A stretch of DNA of 64,000 bases. Origin: Novosphingobium acidiphilum DSM 19966 (GTDB lineage Bacteria > Pseudomonadota > Alphaproteobacteria > Sphingomonadales > Sphingomonadaceae). This document shows, piece after piece, positions 33,521-42,495 of the stretch (its first letter is position 1; every line of letters begins with the position of its first letter). The stretch covers positions 62,001-126,000 of the forward strand of contig NZ_AUBA01000002.1 in NCBI RefSeq assembly GCF_000429005.1. The letters run 5' to 3'. Under the pieces are notes generated by a model. It saw only the letters and a list, made by a program, of their open reading frames with translations, had not been told where the DNA came from and searched no databases. A program made the position numbers and the translations under genes.

Positions 33521-33540
33521 AACATTTGAGAGCGATGTCC

Positions 33541-35010
33541 ATGGCTCATTTTCCACAGACACCTTCGTTTACCGGTTTCAACACGCCTTCGCGCATCGAA
33601 GCCGACATCGCCGATCTGGCGCACGAGGGCACCATTCCCGACGCATTATCGGGCGCTTTCTACCGTGTTCAGCCCGATCCGCAATTCCCTCCGTTGCACG
33701 GCGATGACATATCCTTCAACGGCGATGGCATGATCACGCGGTTTCACATCCACGATGGTCAGGTCGATTTTCGCCAGCGCTGGGCACGCACGCGCAAATG
33801 GGAACTGGAACATGCCGCGGGCCAAGCACTGTTTGGCAATTATCGCAACCCGTTGACCGATCTTCCCCAAGTGGCCGGCGAAATCCGTTCCACCGCCAAC
33901 ACCAATGCCTTTGTCTTTGCCGGCAAGCTGTGGGCGCTGAAGGAAGACAGCCCCGCGCTGGTGATGGACCCGGTCAGCATGGACACGCTGGGGATCGAAA
34001 CGTTCGGCGGCGCGATGACCGGACAGACCTTTACTGCGCATCCCAAGATCGACCACGCCACCGGCAACATGGTCGCGATCGGCTATGCCGCCAGCGGCCT
34101 GTGCACCGATGATGTGACCTATATGGAGGTCGCCCCCGACGGCACGCTGGTCCGCGAAGTGTGGTTCAAGGCACCCTATTACTGCATGATGCACGATTTC
34201 GGCATTACGCCGGATTATCTGGTCCTGCACATCGTGCCGTCGATCGGCAGCTGGGAACGGCTCGAGGCGGGCAAGCCGCATTTCGGGTTCGACACGACCA
34301 TGCCGGTCTACCTTGGCATCATTCCGCGGCGCGACGATGTGACCCAGGCCGATATCCGCTGGTTCAGGCGCGACAACTGTTTTGCCAGCCATGTGCTCAA
34401 CGCATGGCAGGACGGCAGCACCGTGCATTTCGTGACCTGCGAGGCAAAGAACAACATGTTTCCGTTTTTTCCCGATGCCCACGGCGCGCCGTTCAACCCG
34501 CACGAAGGCATCAGCTATCCGACCGAATGGGTGGTTGACCTGTCAAGCAACGACGACAGCTTTGCCGCGATCACTCGCCTGTCCGAAACCGCAGCGGAAT
34601 TCCCGCGCATCGACGACCGCTTTGCCGGGTGCAAGACGCGCCATGGCTGGTTTCTGGAAATGGACATGGCCCGCCCAGTGGCAATGCGTGGCGGCAGCGC
34701 AGGCGGATTGCTGATGAACTGTCTGTTTCACAAGGATTTCGAAACAGGCGCGGAACAGCACTGGTGGTGCGGACCGGTGAGCAGCCTGCAGGAACCATGC
34801 TTTGTGCCGCGCAGCGCCGATGCCCCCGAAGGCCAGGGATGGATCGTGCAGGTGTGCAACCGGCTGGACGAGGCGCGCAGCGATCTGCTGATTTTCGACG
34901 CGCTGGATATCACCAACGGTCCGCTCGCCACTGTGCATATCCCGATCCGCCTGCGGTTCGGCCTGCACGGCAACTGGGTCAATGGCGCGGACATCGGCCT
35001 GGCCGCATGA
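33541..35010 (+). CDS. Carotenoid cleavage / lignostilbene-type dioxygenase
   Basis: The 489-residue Fe(II) enzyme of the carotenoid-cleavage-oxygenase family splits a C=C bond with O2. The four iron ligands are visible at H167 (FTAHPKID), H218 (MMHDFG), H284 (ASHVLNAW) and H476 (LHGNW). Other family segments are SFNGDGMITRFHI and PFFPDAHG. In sphingomonads such enzymes often cleave stilbenes such as resveratrol or lignostilbene. The sequence is compatible with that but does not prove it. ATG 33541 is favoured over 33535 because GAGAG lies about 9 nt before it. The stop overlaps the next start (ATGA). Confidence 0.92.
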   Translation: MAHFPQTPSFTGFNTPSRIEADIADLAHEGTIPDALSGAFYRVQPDPQFPPLHGDDISFNGDGMITRFHIHDGQVDFRQRWARTRKWELEHAAGQALFGNYRNPLTDLPQVAGEIRSTANTNAFVFAGKLWALKEDSPALVMDPVSMDTLGIETFGGAMTGQTFTAHPKIDHATGNMVAIGYAASGLCTDDVTYMEVAPDGTLVREVWFKAPYYCMMHDFGITPDYLVLHIVPSIGSWERLEAGKPHFGFDTTMPVYLGIIPRRDDVTQADIRWFRRDNCFASHVLNAWQDGSTVHFVTCEAKNNMFPFFPDAHGAPFNPHEGISYPTEWVVDLSSNDDSFAAITRLSETAAEFPRIDDRFAGCKTRHGWFLEMDMARPVAMRGGSAGGLLMNCLFHKDFETGAEQHWWCGPVSSLQEPCFVPRSADAPEGQGWIVQVCNRLDEARSDLLIFDALDITNGPLATVHIPIRLRFGLHGNWVNGADIGLAA

Positions 35011-35468
35011 TCAAGCCCGGGCTTGAATTCGTCTATGAAGCGCACGGGGAACTTGAGCCACCGCGCGCGATTGGCGATACATATGACGGCACGCGCCGCA
35101 TCGTGCCGATCGTGGGCGGTGGCCGGGTCGACGGGCCACAGATCAAGGGCCGCCTGATCGGCAATGCGGCCGACTGGCAATGGACTCGCCATGACGGGGT
35201 GACCGTGGCCGATGCGATCTATGCGATCGAAACCGACGACGGTGTGGTGATCCAGATCCGCAACCGCGGCCTGCGCCACGGCCCGCCCGAGGTGATGGCG
35301 CGGCTGATCGCAGGTGAAGTGGTTGATCCGGCTGAATATTATTTTCGTACTGTGCCCGAATTCATCGCCCCCAACGGCGCGTACGAATGGCTGAACCGAT
35401 CAATCTTTGTGTGCTCGGGGGCGCGCTATCCGCTGGGCATCAGGCTGTGGGTTTGGCGCGTTACATAA
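35007..35468 (+). CDS. DUF3237 family protein
   Basis: The 153-residue protein begins LEFVYEAHGELEPPRAIGDTYDGTRRIVPIVGGGRVDGPQIKGRLIGNAADWQ, the hallmark of DUF3237, and ends FRTVPEFIAPNGAYEWLNRSIFVCSG. Its function is unknown. Genes of this family often sit in aromatic-degradation loci. It overlaps the oxygenase stop by 4 nt, so the two are translated together, suggesting a role in handling the aldehyde products or the substrate. Confidence 0.88.
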   Translation: MIKPGLEFVYEAHGELEPPRAIGDTYDGTRRIVPIVGGGRVDGPQIKGRLIGNAADWQWTRHDGVTVADAIYAIETDDGVVIQIRNRGLRHGPPEVMARLIAGEVVDPAEYYFRTVPEFIAPNGAYEWLNRSIFVCSGARYPLGIRLWVWRVT

Positions 35469-35538
35469 GGCGCAAACGCCCCCTTCCCCTGCCGTGTCGG
35501 CCGCAATAGGCTGCATCGCAACAGCGGGGGCAGACGAC

Positions 35539-36210
35539 ATGCAAACATCCGAATTGCGTTTTGGCGACATCATGGCCGGTTTGGGCAGCGTGATCCGATC
35601 GAATGCGGGACTGGTCCTGCTGGCGACCGCGTTGATTGCGATGATCGACACCGTGTTCGACATGACGGCGGACAAGGCAACCAGTGCGGGCCTGGGGATG
35701 TTTGCCAGTGTCGCGATCAGCGTATTTGGCCAATACCATTTCGTCGAAGCGCTTCTGCCCGGATATCGAGCCGGTACCGCATCGCGCAAGCGCCGTTATG
35801 GCAGCCTGTTCGCGGCCGGTTTTCTGGGCGGGCTGGGTGTTGCGCTGGGCGTCGTGCTGTTGGTGGTGCCGGGTCTCTATCTCGCGGCGCGCTGGTCGAT
35901 ATCGACCCCGTTCATCGTTGCCGAAGATCAGGCCAGCACGCAGTCGCTGAAATCAAGCTGGCACGCGACACAGGATTCGGGCTGGACAATATTTCTGGTG
36001 CTGCTGACGCTGAGCATGGCCGGGCTCGCGGTGTTTGCAACGGCAACCGTGATCGCGACATTGGCCGGAAAACAGGACAATGCGCTGGTGCAATCGCTGC
36101 TGACCAACATCCTGGTTGGCCTTTGGCTGGTCGGTGGGTGGTGCCTGAGCGTGGCAATCTTCCAGCGGCTGAACCCTGCATCGGGCACGTATGAGGCGGT
36201 ATTTGACTGA
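35539..36210 (+). CDS. Integral membrane protein of unknown function
   Basis: The 223-residue product has five to six hydrophobic segments. It also contains a segment VPGLYLAARWSISTPFIVAEDQASTQSLKSSWHAT that recurs in YciC/DUF975-like membrane proteins. The Ser/Lys motif after the third helix may be a membrane-surface loop. Gene function is unknown. The start is ATG 35539. No clear operon partner exists. A bidirectional terminator follows. Confidence 0.8.
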   Translation: MQTSELRFGDIMAGLGSVIRSNAGLVLLATALIAMIDTVFDMTADKATSAGLGMFASVAISVFGQYHFVEALLPGYRAGTASRKRRYGSLFAAGFLGGLGVALGVVLLVVPGLYLAARWSISTPFIVAEDQASTQSLKSSWHATQDSGWTIFLVLLTLSMAGLAVFATATVIATLAGKQDNALVQSLLTNILVGLWLVGGWCLSVAIFQRLNPASGTYEAVFD

Positions 36211-36223
36211 CTTGCCCAAAAAG

Positions 36224-36253
36224 CGGCCCGCAAGTGGTGAAACTTGCGGGCCG
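36224..36253. terminator. Bidirectional terminator between a membrane protein and soxG
   Basis: A perfect 12-bp stem (36224-36235 with 36242-36253, core GCCCGCAAGT) has a 6-nt loop. AAAAA precedes it on the plus strand, which becomes a T-run for transcripts from the soxG side. The two flanking genes converge here. Confidence 0.8.
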
Positions 36254-36283
36254 TAAGGGTGGACTGGTGGGGACCGGCGTCGA

Positions 36284-36814
36284 TCAGACGATCGCTTCGG
36301 CCAGCGCATGCCACAGCCACGGCGCAAAGCTGCGCCAGACTTCGACATGGAATGTTTCGGGCGCCAGCGCCCAGATCTGGATTTCAACGGTTTCAAACAC
36401 GGTGCGCGTGGCGCGGCCCGGGGTCAACCGCGCAAGATCGAGCGGGCAACCACGGCCCAGCGCGGCGGCTGCGCCAGGCCCGGTCAGCGTAAGACCGACC
36501 GCGCGCGCGGTAACCTCGACCTGGCTGAGCGGCTGGCCTGCGACAACCGGCAGCGTACTGCCCTCGGGCAATAGCGCATACCATTCATCGGGGCCCAGCC
36601 GGGCAATGCCATCGTGGTGCGTGCCGATCGCGTCGGGCAGCGCGCGGCCGATAGCCGCCGACAACACGCCCGCATCCTTTGCGCGCAACGACCAGCGCAC
36701 CATCGGCGCGGCGGGCGACAGGGTAACCGAATGGCCATAGACCGTGCCGGAAACCGGCGTGGTGCCCAGGGTCAGATCGATGCCGGCAACGGCAAGCGGG
36801 GCGATCTCAAGCAT
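36284..36814 (-). CDS. soxG: Sarcosine oxidase gamma subunit
   Basis: This is the smallest-function subunit of the heterotetrameric sarcosine oxidase, which has a GcvT-like fold. The 176-residue protein contains RLGPDEWYALLPEG, the SQVEVTARAVGLTLTGPGAAAALGRGCPLDL segment, and FHVEVWRSFAPWLWHALAEA, all typical of SoxG. ATG 36814 overlaps the soxA stop by 8 nt and has GGAAG upstream. Upstream ATGs at 36838 and 36835 are less likely. It is the last gene of the operon, and a strong terminator follows. Confidence 0.93.
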   Translation of the reverse strand: MLEIAPLAVAGIDLTLGTTPVSGTVYGHSVTLSPAAPMVRWSLRAKDAGVLSAAIGRALPDAIGTHHDGIARLGPDEWYALLPEGSTLPVVAGQPLSQVEVTARAVGLTLTGPGAAAALGRGCPLDLARLTPGRATRTVFETVEIQIWALAPETFHVEVWRSFAPWLWHALAEAIV

Positions 36815-39671
36815 TGAGGCGGCTTCCTTGCGCATCATAAAACATCGGTTCGGTGACCGTGGCGCGGATCACTTTGCCCGGCATCGGTACGAAAATGGTC
36901 TGCCCGATCCGCGCGCGGCCATCGGCGATCACCGCCAATGCAACCGTGCGCCCCAGCGCCGCGCTGCGGTAGGACGATGTCACATGCCCGATCATCGGCA
37001 TGGGGATCGGCAGATCGGGATCGGCCACGACCTGCGCGCCTTCTTCCAGCAATTCCTGCGCGTCTTCGGTCAAAAGACCGATGAACTGTTTGCGCCCCGG
37101 CGCCGACATGTCGGGCCGCGCGAGCGAGCGTTTGCCGACGAAATCGGGCTTTTTCTTGCCCACCGCCCAGTCGAGCCCCATGTCAAACGGGGTCATCGTG
37201 CCGTCGGTATCCTGCCCGACGATGATAAAGCCCTTTTCCGCGCGCAGCACGTGCATGGTTTCGGTGCCGTAGGGCACAATGCCGAACGCGTGGCCGGCGG
37301 TGTGGATCGCCTCCCACACCGCGCGCCCTGCGCTGGCGGGCACGTTGATTTCAAAGCCCAGTTCACCGGTAAAGCTGACGCGGAACAACCGCGTCGGCAC
37401 ACCCGCGATGGTGCCTTCGCGCACCGCCATGTGCGGGAACGCCTCGGCGCTCAGATCGATGCCCGACACCAGCGGCGCGATCACGTCGCGTGCGCGCGGG
37501 CCCTGCACCGCGATCACCGCCCATTGTTCGGTGGTCGAGGTCAGCCAGACATCAAGGTCGGCCCATTCGGTCTGAAGATAGTCTTCCATCATGCCCAGCA
37601 CGCGCGCGGCCCCGCCGGTGGTGGTGGTCAGGTGGAACCGGTCATCGGCCATGCGCGCCGACACGCCATCGTCCATGATGAACCCGTCTTCGCGCAGCAG
37701 CAGCCCATAGCGGCACCGGCCAGGCGCGAGCCCCTTCCACGGGTTGGTGTACATGCGGTTGAGGAATTCGGCGGCATCGGGCCCGACCACTTCGATCTTG
37801 CCCAGGGTCGAGGCGTCGAACATGCCCACCGCATTGCGTACGGCGGCGCATTCGCGCAGCACGGCAGCCTCCATGTCTTCGCCACCGACCGGGAAGTACC
37901 GCGCGCGCCGCCAGTTCGACACGTTTTCGAACACTGCGCGCTGTTCGCGCGCCCAATCATCGATCGGCGATTTGCGCACCGGCTGAAACAGCGCATCCTT
38001 GTGATGGCCCATCAGCGCGCCAAAGGTCTGCGGGCTGTACGGCGGGCGGAATGTGGTCAGGCCGATTTCGGCAACCGGGCGCCCCAATGCGGCAGATGCG
38101 ATCTGCAAGCCATTGAGATTGCTGGTCTTTCCTTGGTCGGTCGCCATGCCGTTGGTGGTATAGCGCTTGATATGTTCGATCGAGCGCATGCCTTCCTGCA
38201 CCGCCAGATGAATGTCGCGCGCCTTCACGTCGTTCTGGAAATCGACAAAGGCCTTTTGCGCGCGCACGTCGCGGCGGTTGGGCAGCACCGCGGTGATGGC
38301 GCCTGTACCCATATCCCACGCCCCGGCGCAGGCCCCCACCGCGCGGCAGTTTTCGATTGCCGTCCCGGGCAGGTAAGCACCCCAGGCGTCGTTCCACACC
38401 AGGCTGCCCTTGGCATGGCTCCACAGATGCACGCTGGGTGTCCAGCCTCCGGCCATCAGCACGGCATCGCAGGCCAGCCTTGCGCCACGGCCGGTGCCAC
38501 CGGCGGCAAAGGTAACGCCCTTGACCGCGTGGCGCCCGTGCACGGCGGTGATCGCACTGCCGATATGCACCGCGATGCCCGCAATCCGTGCGGCATCGGC
38601 CAGATCGGCAGACACGACGCCGCGCACGTCGATGATCGCGGCAACCGTCACGCCGGCTTGTGCCAACGCCAGCGCATCGCGCCAGCCGCTGTCATGCGCG
38701 GCCATCACCACCACGGCCTGGCCCACGGCCACGCCATAGCGCAACGCCAATGTGCGTCCGGCGCTGGCCAGCATCACGCCCGGCACGTCGTTGCCATGGA
38801 ACACCAGCGGGCGTTCGATCGCACCTTGCGCCAGCACGACTTCGCCGGCGCGGATCCGCCACAGCCGTTCGCGCGGGCCATCGGCCTGCGCAGGGGCCAG
38901 ATGGTCGGTCAGGTATTGCGTCGCGCCGATGAAGTTCTGGTGATAATACCCGAATGCCACCGTGCGCGTCAGCACGGTCACATTCGCGGCCGCCGCCAGC
39001 CGGTCCTTCAACGCGTTGAGATCGGCCCATTGGGCCAGATCCGACAATGCCCCGCCGCCCAGTTCATCCTGTTCGTCGATCAGGAACACGCGGCCACCTT
39101 GCGCCGCGGCATCCAAAGCAGCCGCAATCCCGGCCATGCCGCCACCGACCACCAGCACATCGCAATGCGCATAAGTCGCATCGTAATGATCGGGATCGCG
39201 CGCCACCGGGCTGTCGCCCAGTCCTGCCAGCTGGCGGATCACCGGCTCGTACAGATGTTCCCAGGCCGAACGCGGCCACATGAACGTCTTGTTGTAGAAC
39301 CCGGCCGGAAACAGCGCGCCAAACACATCGTTGAGTGCTGCGACATCGAATTTCAGCGAAGGCCAGCGGTTCTGGCTTTTGGCCATCAGCCCTTCGTGCA
39401 GCGCCACCTGCGGCGCGCGCAGATTGGGCGTGATCCGCGCCGGACCGCGATCGACGCTGACCAGCGCATTGGGTTCTTCTGGCCCCATCCCGACTAGCCC
39501 GCGCGGACGGTGATACTTGAACGAGCGACCAAACAGCGTGACACCCGATGCGACCAGCGCCGAGGCCAGGCTGTCGCCGGCAAAACCCTGATAGCCCTGC
39601 CCGTCGAAACTGAACGCCAGCGGACGGCTGCGATCGATGCGACCGCCGGTGGAAAGCCGATAACCGCTCAC
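36807..39671 (-). CDS. soxA: Sarcosine oxidase alpha subunit
   Basis: The 954-residue subunit binds NAD and tetrahydrofolate. An N-terminal ferredoxin-like region (FSFDGQGYQGFAGDSLASALVA, with GRSFKYHRPRG) is followed by a dinucleotide-binding domain (VLVVGGGMAGIAAALDAA near residue 172) and a C-terminal GcvT-like aminomethyltransferase domain (about 580-950, including GMFDASTLGKIEVVGPDAAEFLNRMY and GELGFEINVPA). The enzyme oxidises sarcosine to glycine, giving H2O2 and 5,10-methylene-tetrahydrofolate. Its start overlaps soxD (ATGA) and its stop overlaps soxG. Confidence 0.97.
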   Translation of the reverse strand: MSGYRLSTGGRIDRSRPLAFSFDGQGYQGFAGDSLASALVASGVTLFGRSFKYHRPRGLVGMGPEEPNALVSVDRGPARITPNLRAPQVALHEGLMAKSQNRWPSLKFDVAALNDVFGALFPAGFYNKTFMWPRSAWEHLYEPVIRQLAGLGDSPVARDPDHYDATYAHCDVLVVGGGMAGIAAALDAAAQGGRVFLIDEQDELGGGALSDLAQWADLNALKDRLAAAANVTVLTRTVAFGYYHQNFIGATQYLTDHLAPAQADGPRERLWRIRAGEVVLAQGAIERPLVFHGNDVPGVMLASAGRTLALRYGVAVGQAVVVMAAHDSGWRDALALAQAGVTVAAIIDVRGVVSADLADAARIAGIAVHIGSAITAVHGRHAVKGVTFAAGGTGRGARLACDAVLMAGGWTPSVHLWSHAKGSLVWNDAWGAYLPGTAIENCRAVGACAGAWDMGTGAITAVLPNRRDVRAQKAFVDFQNDVKARDIHLAVQEGMRSIEHIKRYTTNGMATDQGKTSNLNGLQIASAALGRPVAEIGLTTFRPPYSPQTFGALMGHHKDALFQPVRKSPIDDWAREQRAVFENVSNWRRARYFPVGGEDMEAAVLRECAAVRNAVGMFDASTLGKIEVVGPDAAEFLNRMYTNPWKGLAPGRCRYGLLLREDGFIMDDGVSARMADDRFHLTTTTGGAARVLGMMEDYLQTEWADLDVWLTSTTEQWAVIAVQGPRARDVIAPLVSGIDLSAEAFPHMAVREGTIAGVPTRLFRVSFTGELGFEINVPASAGRAVWEAIHTAGHAFGIVPYGTETMHVLRAEKGFIIVGQDTDGTMTPFDMGLDWAVGKKKPDFVGKRSLARPDMSAPGRKQFIGLLTEDAQELLEEGAQVVADPDLPIPMPMIGHVTSSYRSAALGRTVALAVIADGRARIGQTIFVPMPGKVIRATVTEPMFYDAQGSRLNA

Positions 39672-39952
39672 TTGGCATCTCCGGGGCGTGCTTCGCCGGT
39701 CTTGTAGGTCACTTCAAACCGGTCGGTCACTGTATCGCGCACCGCGTTGAAAAACCGGGCACAACCATGCGCATGCCGCCAGCGTTCGGCGTGCGGCCCG
39801 CGCGGATTGCGGCGGATATAAAGGTAGGTTTCCCATTCGCGGTCGTTCAGCGCGGCAGGGTCTGCGGGGCGCGCGATATGCGCCTCGCCGCCATAGGTGA
39901 ATTCCACCTCGGGCCGGTCTTCTTCGCAATAAGGGCAATGGATCAGGATCAT
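39668..39952 (-). CDS. soxD: Sarcosine oxidase delta subunit
   Basis: The 94-residue subunit carries the zinc site of the complex: C6 and C9 (HCPYC) at the N terminus, with a later His/Cys pair in RHAHGCARFF. WETYLYIRRNPRGPHAERW is a strong SoxD signature. It lies 11 nt after soxB and overlaps soxA by 4 nt (ATGA). Confidence 0.97.
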   Translation of the reverse strand: MILIHCPYCEEDRPEVEFTYGGEAHIARPADPAALNDREWETYLYIRRNPRGPHAERWRHAHGCARFFNAVRDTVTDRFEVTYKTGEARPGDAK

Positions 39953-39963
39953 CGGTGTTCTCG

Positions 39964-41217
39964 TCAGTGCGCGACAGCCGCGGCGGCGGCTTCATCGATC
40001 AACCGGCCGTTGCGGAACCGGTCGAGATTGAATGGCGCGTTGATCGCGTGCGGCGCATCATGGGCGATGGTGTGGGCCAAAAGGTCGGCAGCGCCCGGCG
40101 TGGCCTTGAACCCGCCGGTGCCCCAGCCGCAATTGACATAAAGCCCAGGTACCGGGGTCTTGGCCAGGATCGGCGATCGGTCGGGCGTGACGTCGACAAT
40201 CCCGCCCCAGGTGCGCAGCATGCGCATGCGGGTAAAGATCGGAAAGATCTCGCAGATCGCGGCCAGCGTGTGTTCGATGATATGCAGCGCGCCGCGTTGC
40301 GAATAGCTGACATAGGCATCGGTGCCCGCGCCGATCACCAGTTCGCCCTTGTCCGACTGGCTGATATAGGCATGGACCGTGTTCGACATCACCACGCAAG
40401 GGAAGATCGGCTTGACCGGTTCAGACACCAGCGCCTGCAACGGATAGGATTCGAGCGGAAAATCGAGCCCCGCCATGCGCATCACCAGCGATGTGCTGCC
40501 CGCGGCCGACACGCCGATCTTTTTTGCGCCGATAAATCCCTTTTCGGTTTCGACCCCCAGCACCGCGCCATCGGGCCCGCGCCGGATTCCGGTAACCGCG
40601 CAATTCTGGATGATGTCCACACCGCGCGCGACCGCGCCGCGGGCATAGCCCCAGGCCACGCTGTCATGCCGGGCGGTACCGCCGCGGCGTTGCAGCGCGC
40701 CGCCCAGCACCGGATGGCGCGCGTTGGCGGCAATGTCGAGCGGCGGGCAATAGGCCTTGCACTGCTCGGCGGTCAGCCATTCGTTGTCGACACCGTTCAG
40801 CCGGTTGGCATGGATGTGCCGCTTGAAGCTTTGGATATCATGCACATTGTGCGCCAGCATCAGCACGCCGCGCTTCGAATACATGACGTTGTAGTTCAGT
40901 TCCTGGCTGAGCCCGTCCCACATCTTCACCGCGTGATCGTACAGATGCGCGGATTCGTCGTAGAGATAGTTTGACCGGATGATCGTGGTGTTGCGCCCGG
41001 CATTGCCGCCGCCCAGCCAGCCCTTTTCGATCACCGCCACATTGGTGATGCCGTATTTGGCCGCCAGGTAATAGGCCGCCCCCAGCCCATGGCCGCCGGC
41101 CCCGATGATGATCACATCATACGCGGCCTTGGGCGCCTTGTCGGGCCAATGTTCGGGCCATCCCTTGTGCCCGTTGAAGGCCTCGGCAAAGAGGTTCAGG
41201 CCAGAAAAACGCTTCAT
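39964..41217 (-). CDS. soxB: Sarcosine oxidase beta subunit
   Basis: The 417-residue catalytic flavoprotein subunit has the FAD motif VIIIGAGGHGLGAAYYLA near residue 35, then EKGWLGGGNAGRNTTIIRSNYL, GLSQELNYNVMYSKRGVLML, and the C-terminal TWGGIVDVTPDRSPI and NCGWGTGGFKATPGA. In known enzymes this subunit holds noncovalent FAD plus covalent FMN at a conserved His. It oxidises the N-methyl group of sarcosine. It follows the Rieske oxygenase gene by 23 nt. Confidence 0.97.
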   Translation of the reverse strand: MKRFSGLNLFAEAFNGHKGWPEHWPDKAPKAAYDVIIIGAGGHGLGAAYYLAAKYGITNVAVIEKGWLGGGNAGRNTTIIRSNYLYDESAHLYDHAVKMWDGLSQELNYNVMYSKRGVLMLAHNVHDIQSFKRHIHANRLNGVDNEWLTAEQCKAYCPPLDIAANARHPVLGGALQRRGGTARHDSVAWGYARGAVARGVDIIQNCAVTGIRRGPDGAVLGVETEKGFIGAKKIGVSAAGSTSLVMRMAGLDFPLESYPLQALVSEPVKPIFPCVVMSNTVHAYISQSDKGELVIGAGTDAYVSYSQRGALHIIEHTLAAICEIFPIFTRMRMLRTWGGIVDVTPDRSPILAKTPVPGLYVNCGWGTGGFKATPGAADLLAHTIAHDAPHAINAPFNLDRFRNGRLIDEAAAAAVAH

Positions 41218-41240
41218 CGTCCGATCATCCGTTCCTGTGC

Positions 41241-42491
41241 TCAGCCCAACGCGCGGACGCTGGCGTCGACGTAAAACTGCTTGAACGCGTCAACCAGCTT
41301 TTCCTCGACCGAATAAACCCCCTGGGCATAGCCGTCGCTGGTGATCCCGCGATGGTTCACCGCCGACAGATAGCTGTCCTGCCCGTTGGTCGCGCGCCAT
41401 ACTGCCGCAAGATTGTCGGGATCGTAATCCACCCCTTCGACCGCATCTTCGTGCACCAGCCAGCTGGTACGCAACAGCGTCTTGTCGGGGCCCAGCGGGG
41501 TCAGCGAAAACGTCACGACATGGTCGTTGCAGAAATGGTGCCAGCTGTTGGGCTGGGTCCAGACCGACAGGCTGGACTGTTCGGTCAGCCCGTGCTGCCA
41601 GATCGGCACCTGGCTGGCCGGTTTGCCATCCAGCGTCTGCGACACCGCGCCGTGCGCCAGCGGCAGGCGTGCCACGCGGTGCCAGCCGGTCTGACCGTTC
41701 TCTTCGGGAAATTCGATCAGTTCGTGAAACACCCCCAGGTCGCGCCAGTGCTGACGCTGCGCCTCGAGCATGGCATCGAACGCCGCATCGTCGACCACGT
41801 CGGCTTCGCCATCTTCGGGCAGGCCTTTGCCAAACCCGTAGGTCGACAACGATTTCAGCAGCTCGGGATGGTTCTGGTCGCAGTGATAGCACTCGCGATT
41901 GTTTTCCATCACCAGCTTCCAGTTGGCCGGCTCGATCAGGTCGTCTTGAACCGCGACTTTCATTGCGTCGAGGTTGTACAGGCTGACCTGCTCGGCGATG
42001 TCGGCCTTGGCACGGCCGAATGGCGGCGGCGTGTCCGACAGACAGACGAACAGCAGACCGGCGACATTTTCGATGGCCACCGGCGCCAGCCCGTGTTCGG
42101 CCTTGTCAAATCCTTCGGGCATGTTGCGCGCGGCCAGCAGCTTGCCATCCAGCCCATAGGTCCAGAAATGGTAGGGGCAGATCAGCCGCGGCGCATTGCC
42201 GCTCGATGCTTCGCAAACCCGCGCGCCGCGATGGCGGCAGGTGTTGTGAAACGCGCGGATTTCGCCATCGCGCCCGCGCACGATGATCACCTGGTTGTGA
42301 CCCAGTTCAAAGATGAACCAGTCGCCGGGCTTTTTGGCATGCGCCACGGTTCCGGCATACAACCAGACCGATTTGAGCATGACCTCGACATCGAAGCGAT
42401 AAGCCTCTTCACCGACATAAAGGTCGCGCGGCAGGGTGTATCCGGGCCGGTTCTGGTCCAGCAGACGGGCAATGGCATCGAACTGTTGCAT
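41241..42491 (-). CDS. gbcA: Rieske oxygenase, glycine-betaine demethylase alpha type
   Basis: The 416-residue protein has a Rieske 2Fe-2S site at C85/H87 and C105/H108 (CRHRG, CPYH), and a mononuclear iron region NNRECYHCDQNHPELL. In GbcA-type enzymes it removes one methyl of glycine betaine to give dimethylglycine and formaldehyde. The demethylation operon around it supports this, although stachydrine or carnitine demethylases are close relatives. The matching GbcB reductase is not found beside it, so electrons must come from elsewhere. ATG 42491 lies 4 nt after the dehydrogenase stop. Confidence 0.85.
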   Translation of the reverse strand: MQQFDAIARLLDQNRPGYTLPRDLYVGEEAYRFDVEVMLKSVWLYAGTVAHAKKPGDWFIFELGHNQVIIVRGRDGEIRAFHNTCRHRGARVCEASSGNAPRLICPYHFWTYGLDGKLLAARNMPEGFDKAEHGLAPVAIENVAGLLFVCLSDTPPPFGRAKADIAEQVSLYNLDAMKVAVQDDLIEPANWKLVMENNRECYHCDQNHPELLKSLSTYGFGKGLPEDGEADVVDDAAFDAMLEAQRQHWRDLGVFHELIEFPEENGQTGWHRVARLPLAHGAVSQTLDGKPASQVPIWQHGLTEQSSLSVWTQPNSWHHFCNDHVVTFSLTPLGPDKTLLRTSWLVHEDAVEGVDYDPDNLAAVWRATNGQDSYLSAVNHRGITSDGYAQGVYSVEEKLVDAFKQFYVDASVRALG

Positions 42492-42495
42492 CGGA

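Noticed and set aside
36744..39497. Long open frame antisense to soxA (917 codons)
   Set aside because: It is a shadow of the high-GC soxA gene. The translation is His/Arg/Gly-rich with no family similarity.
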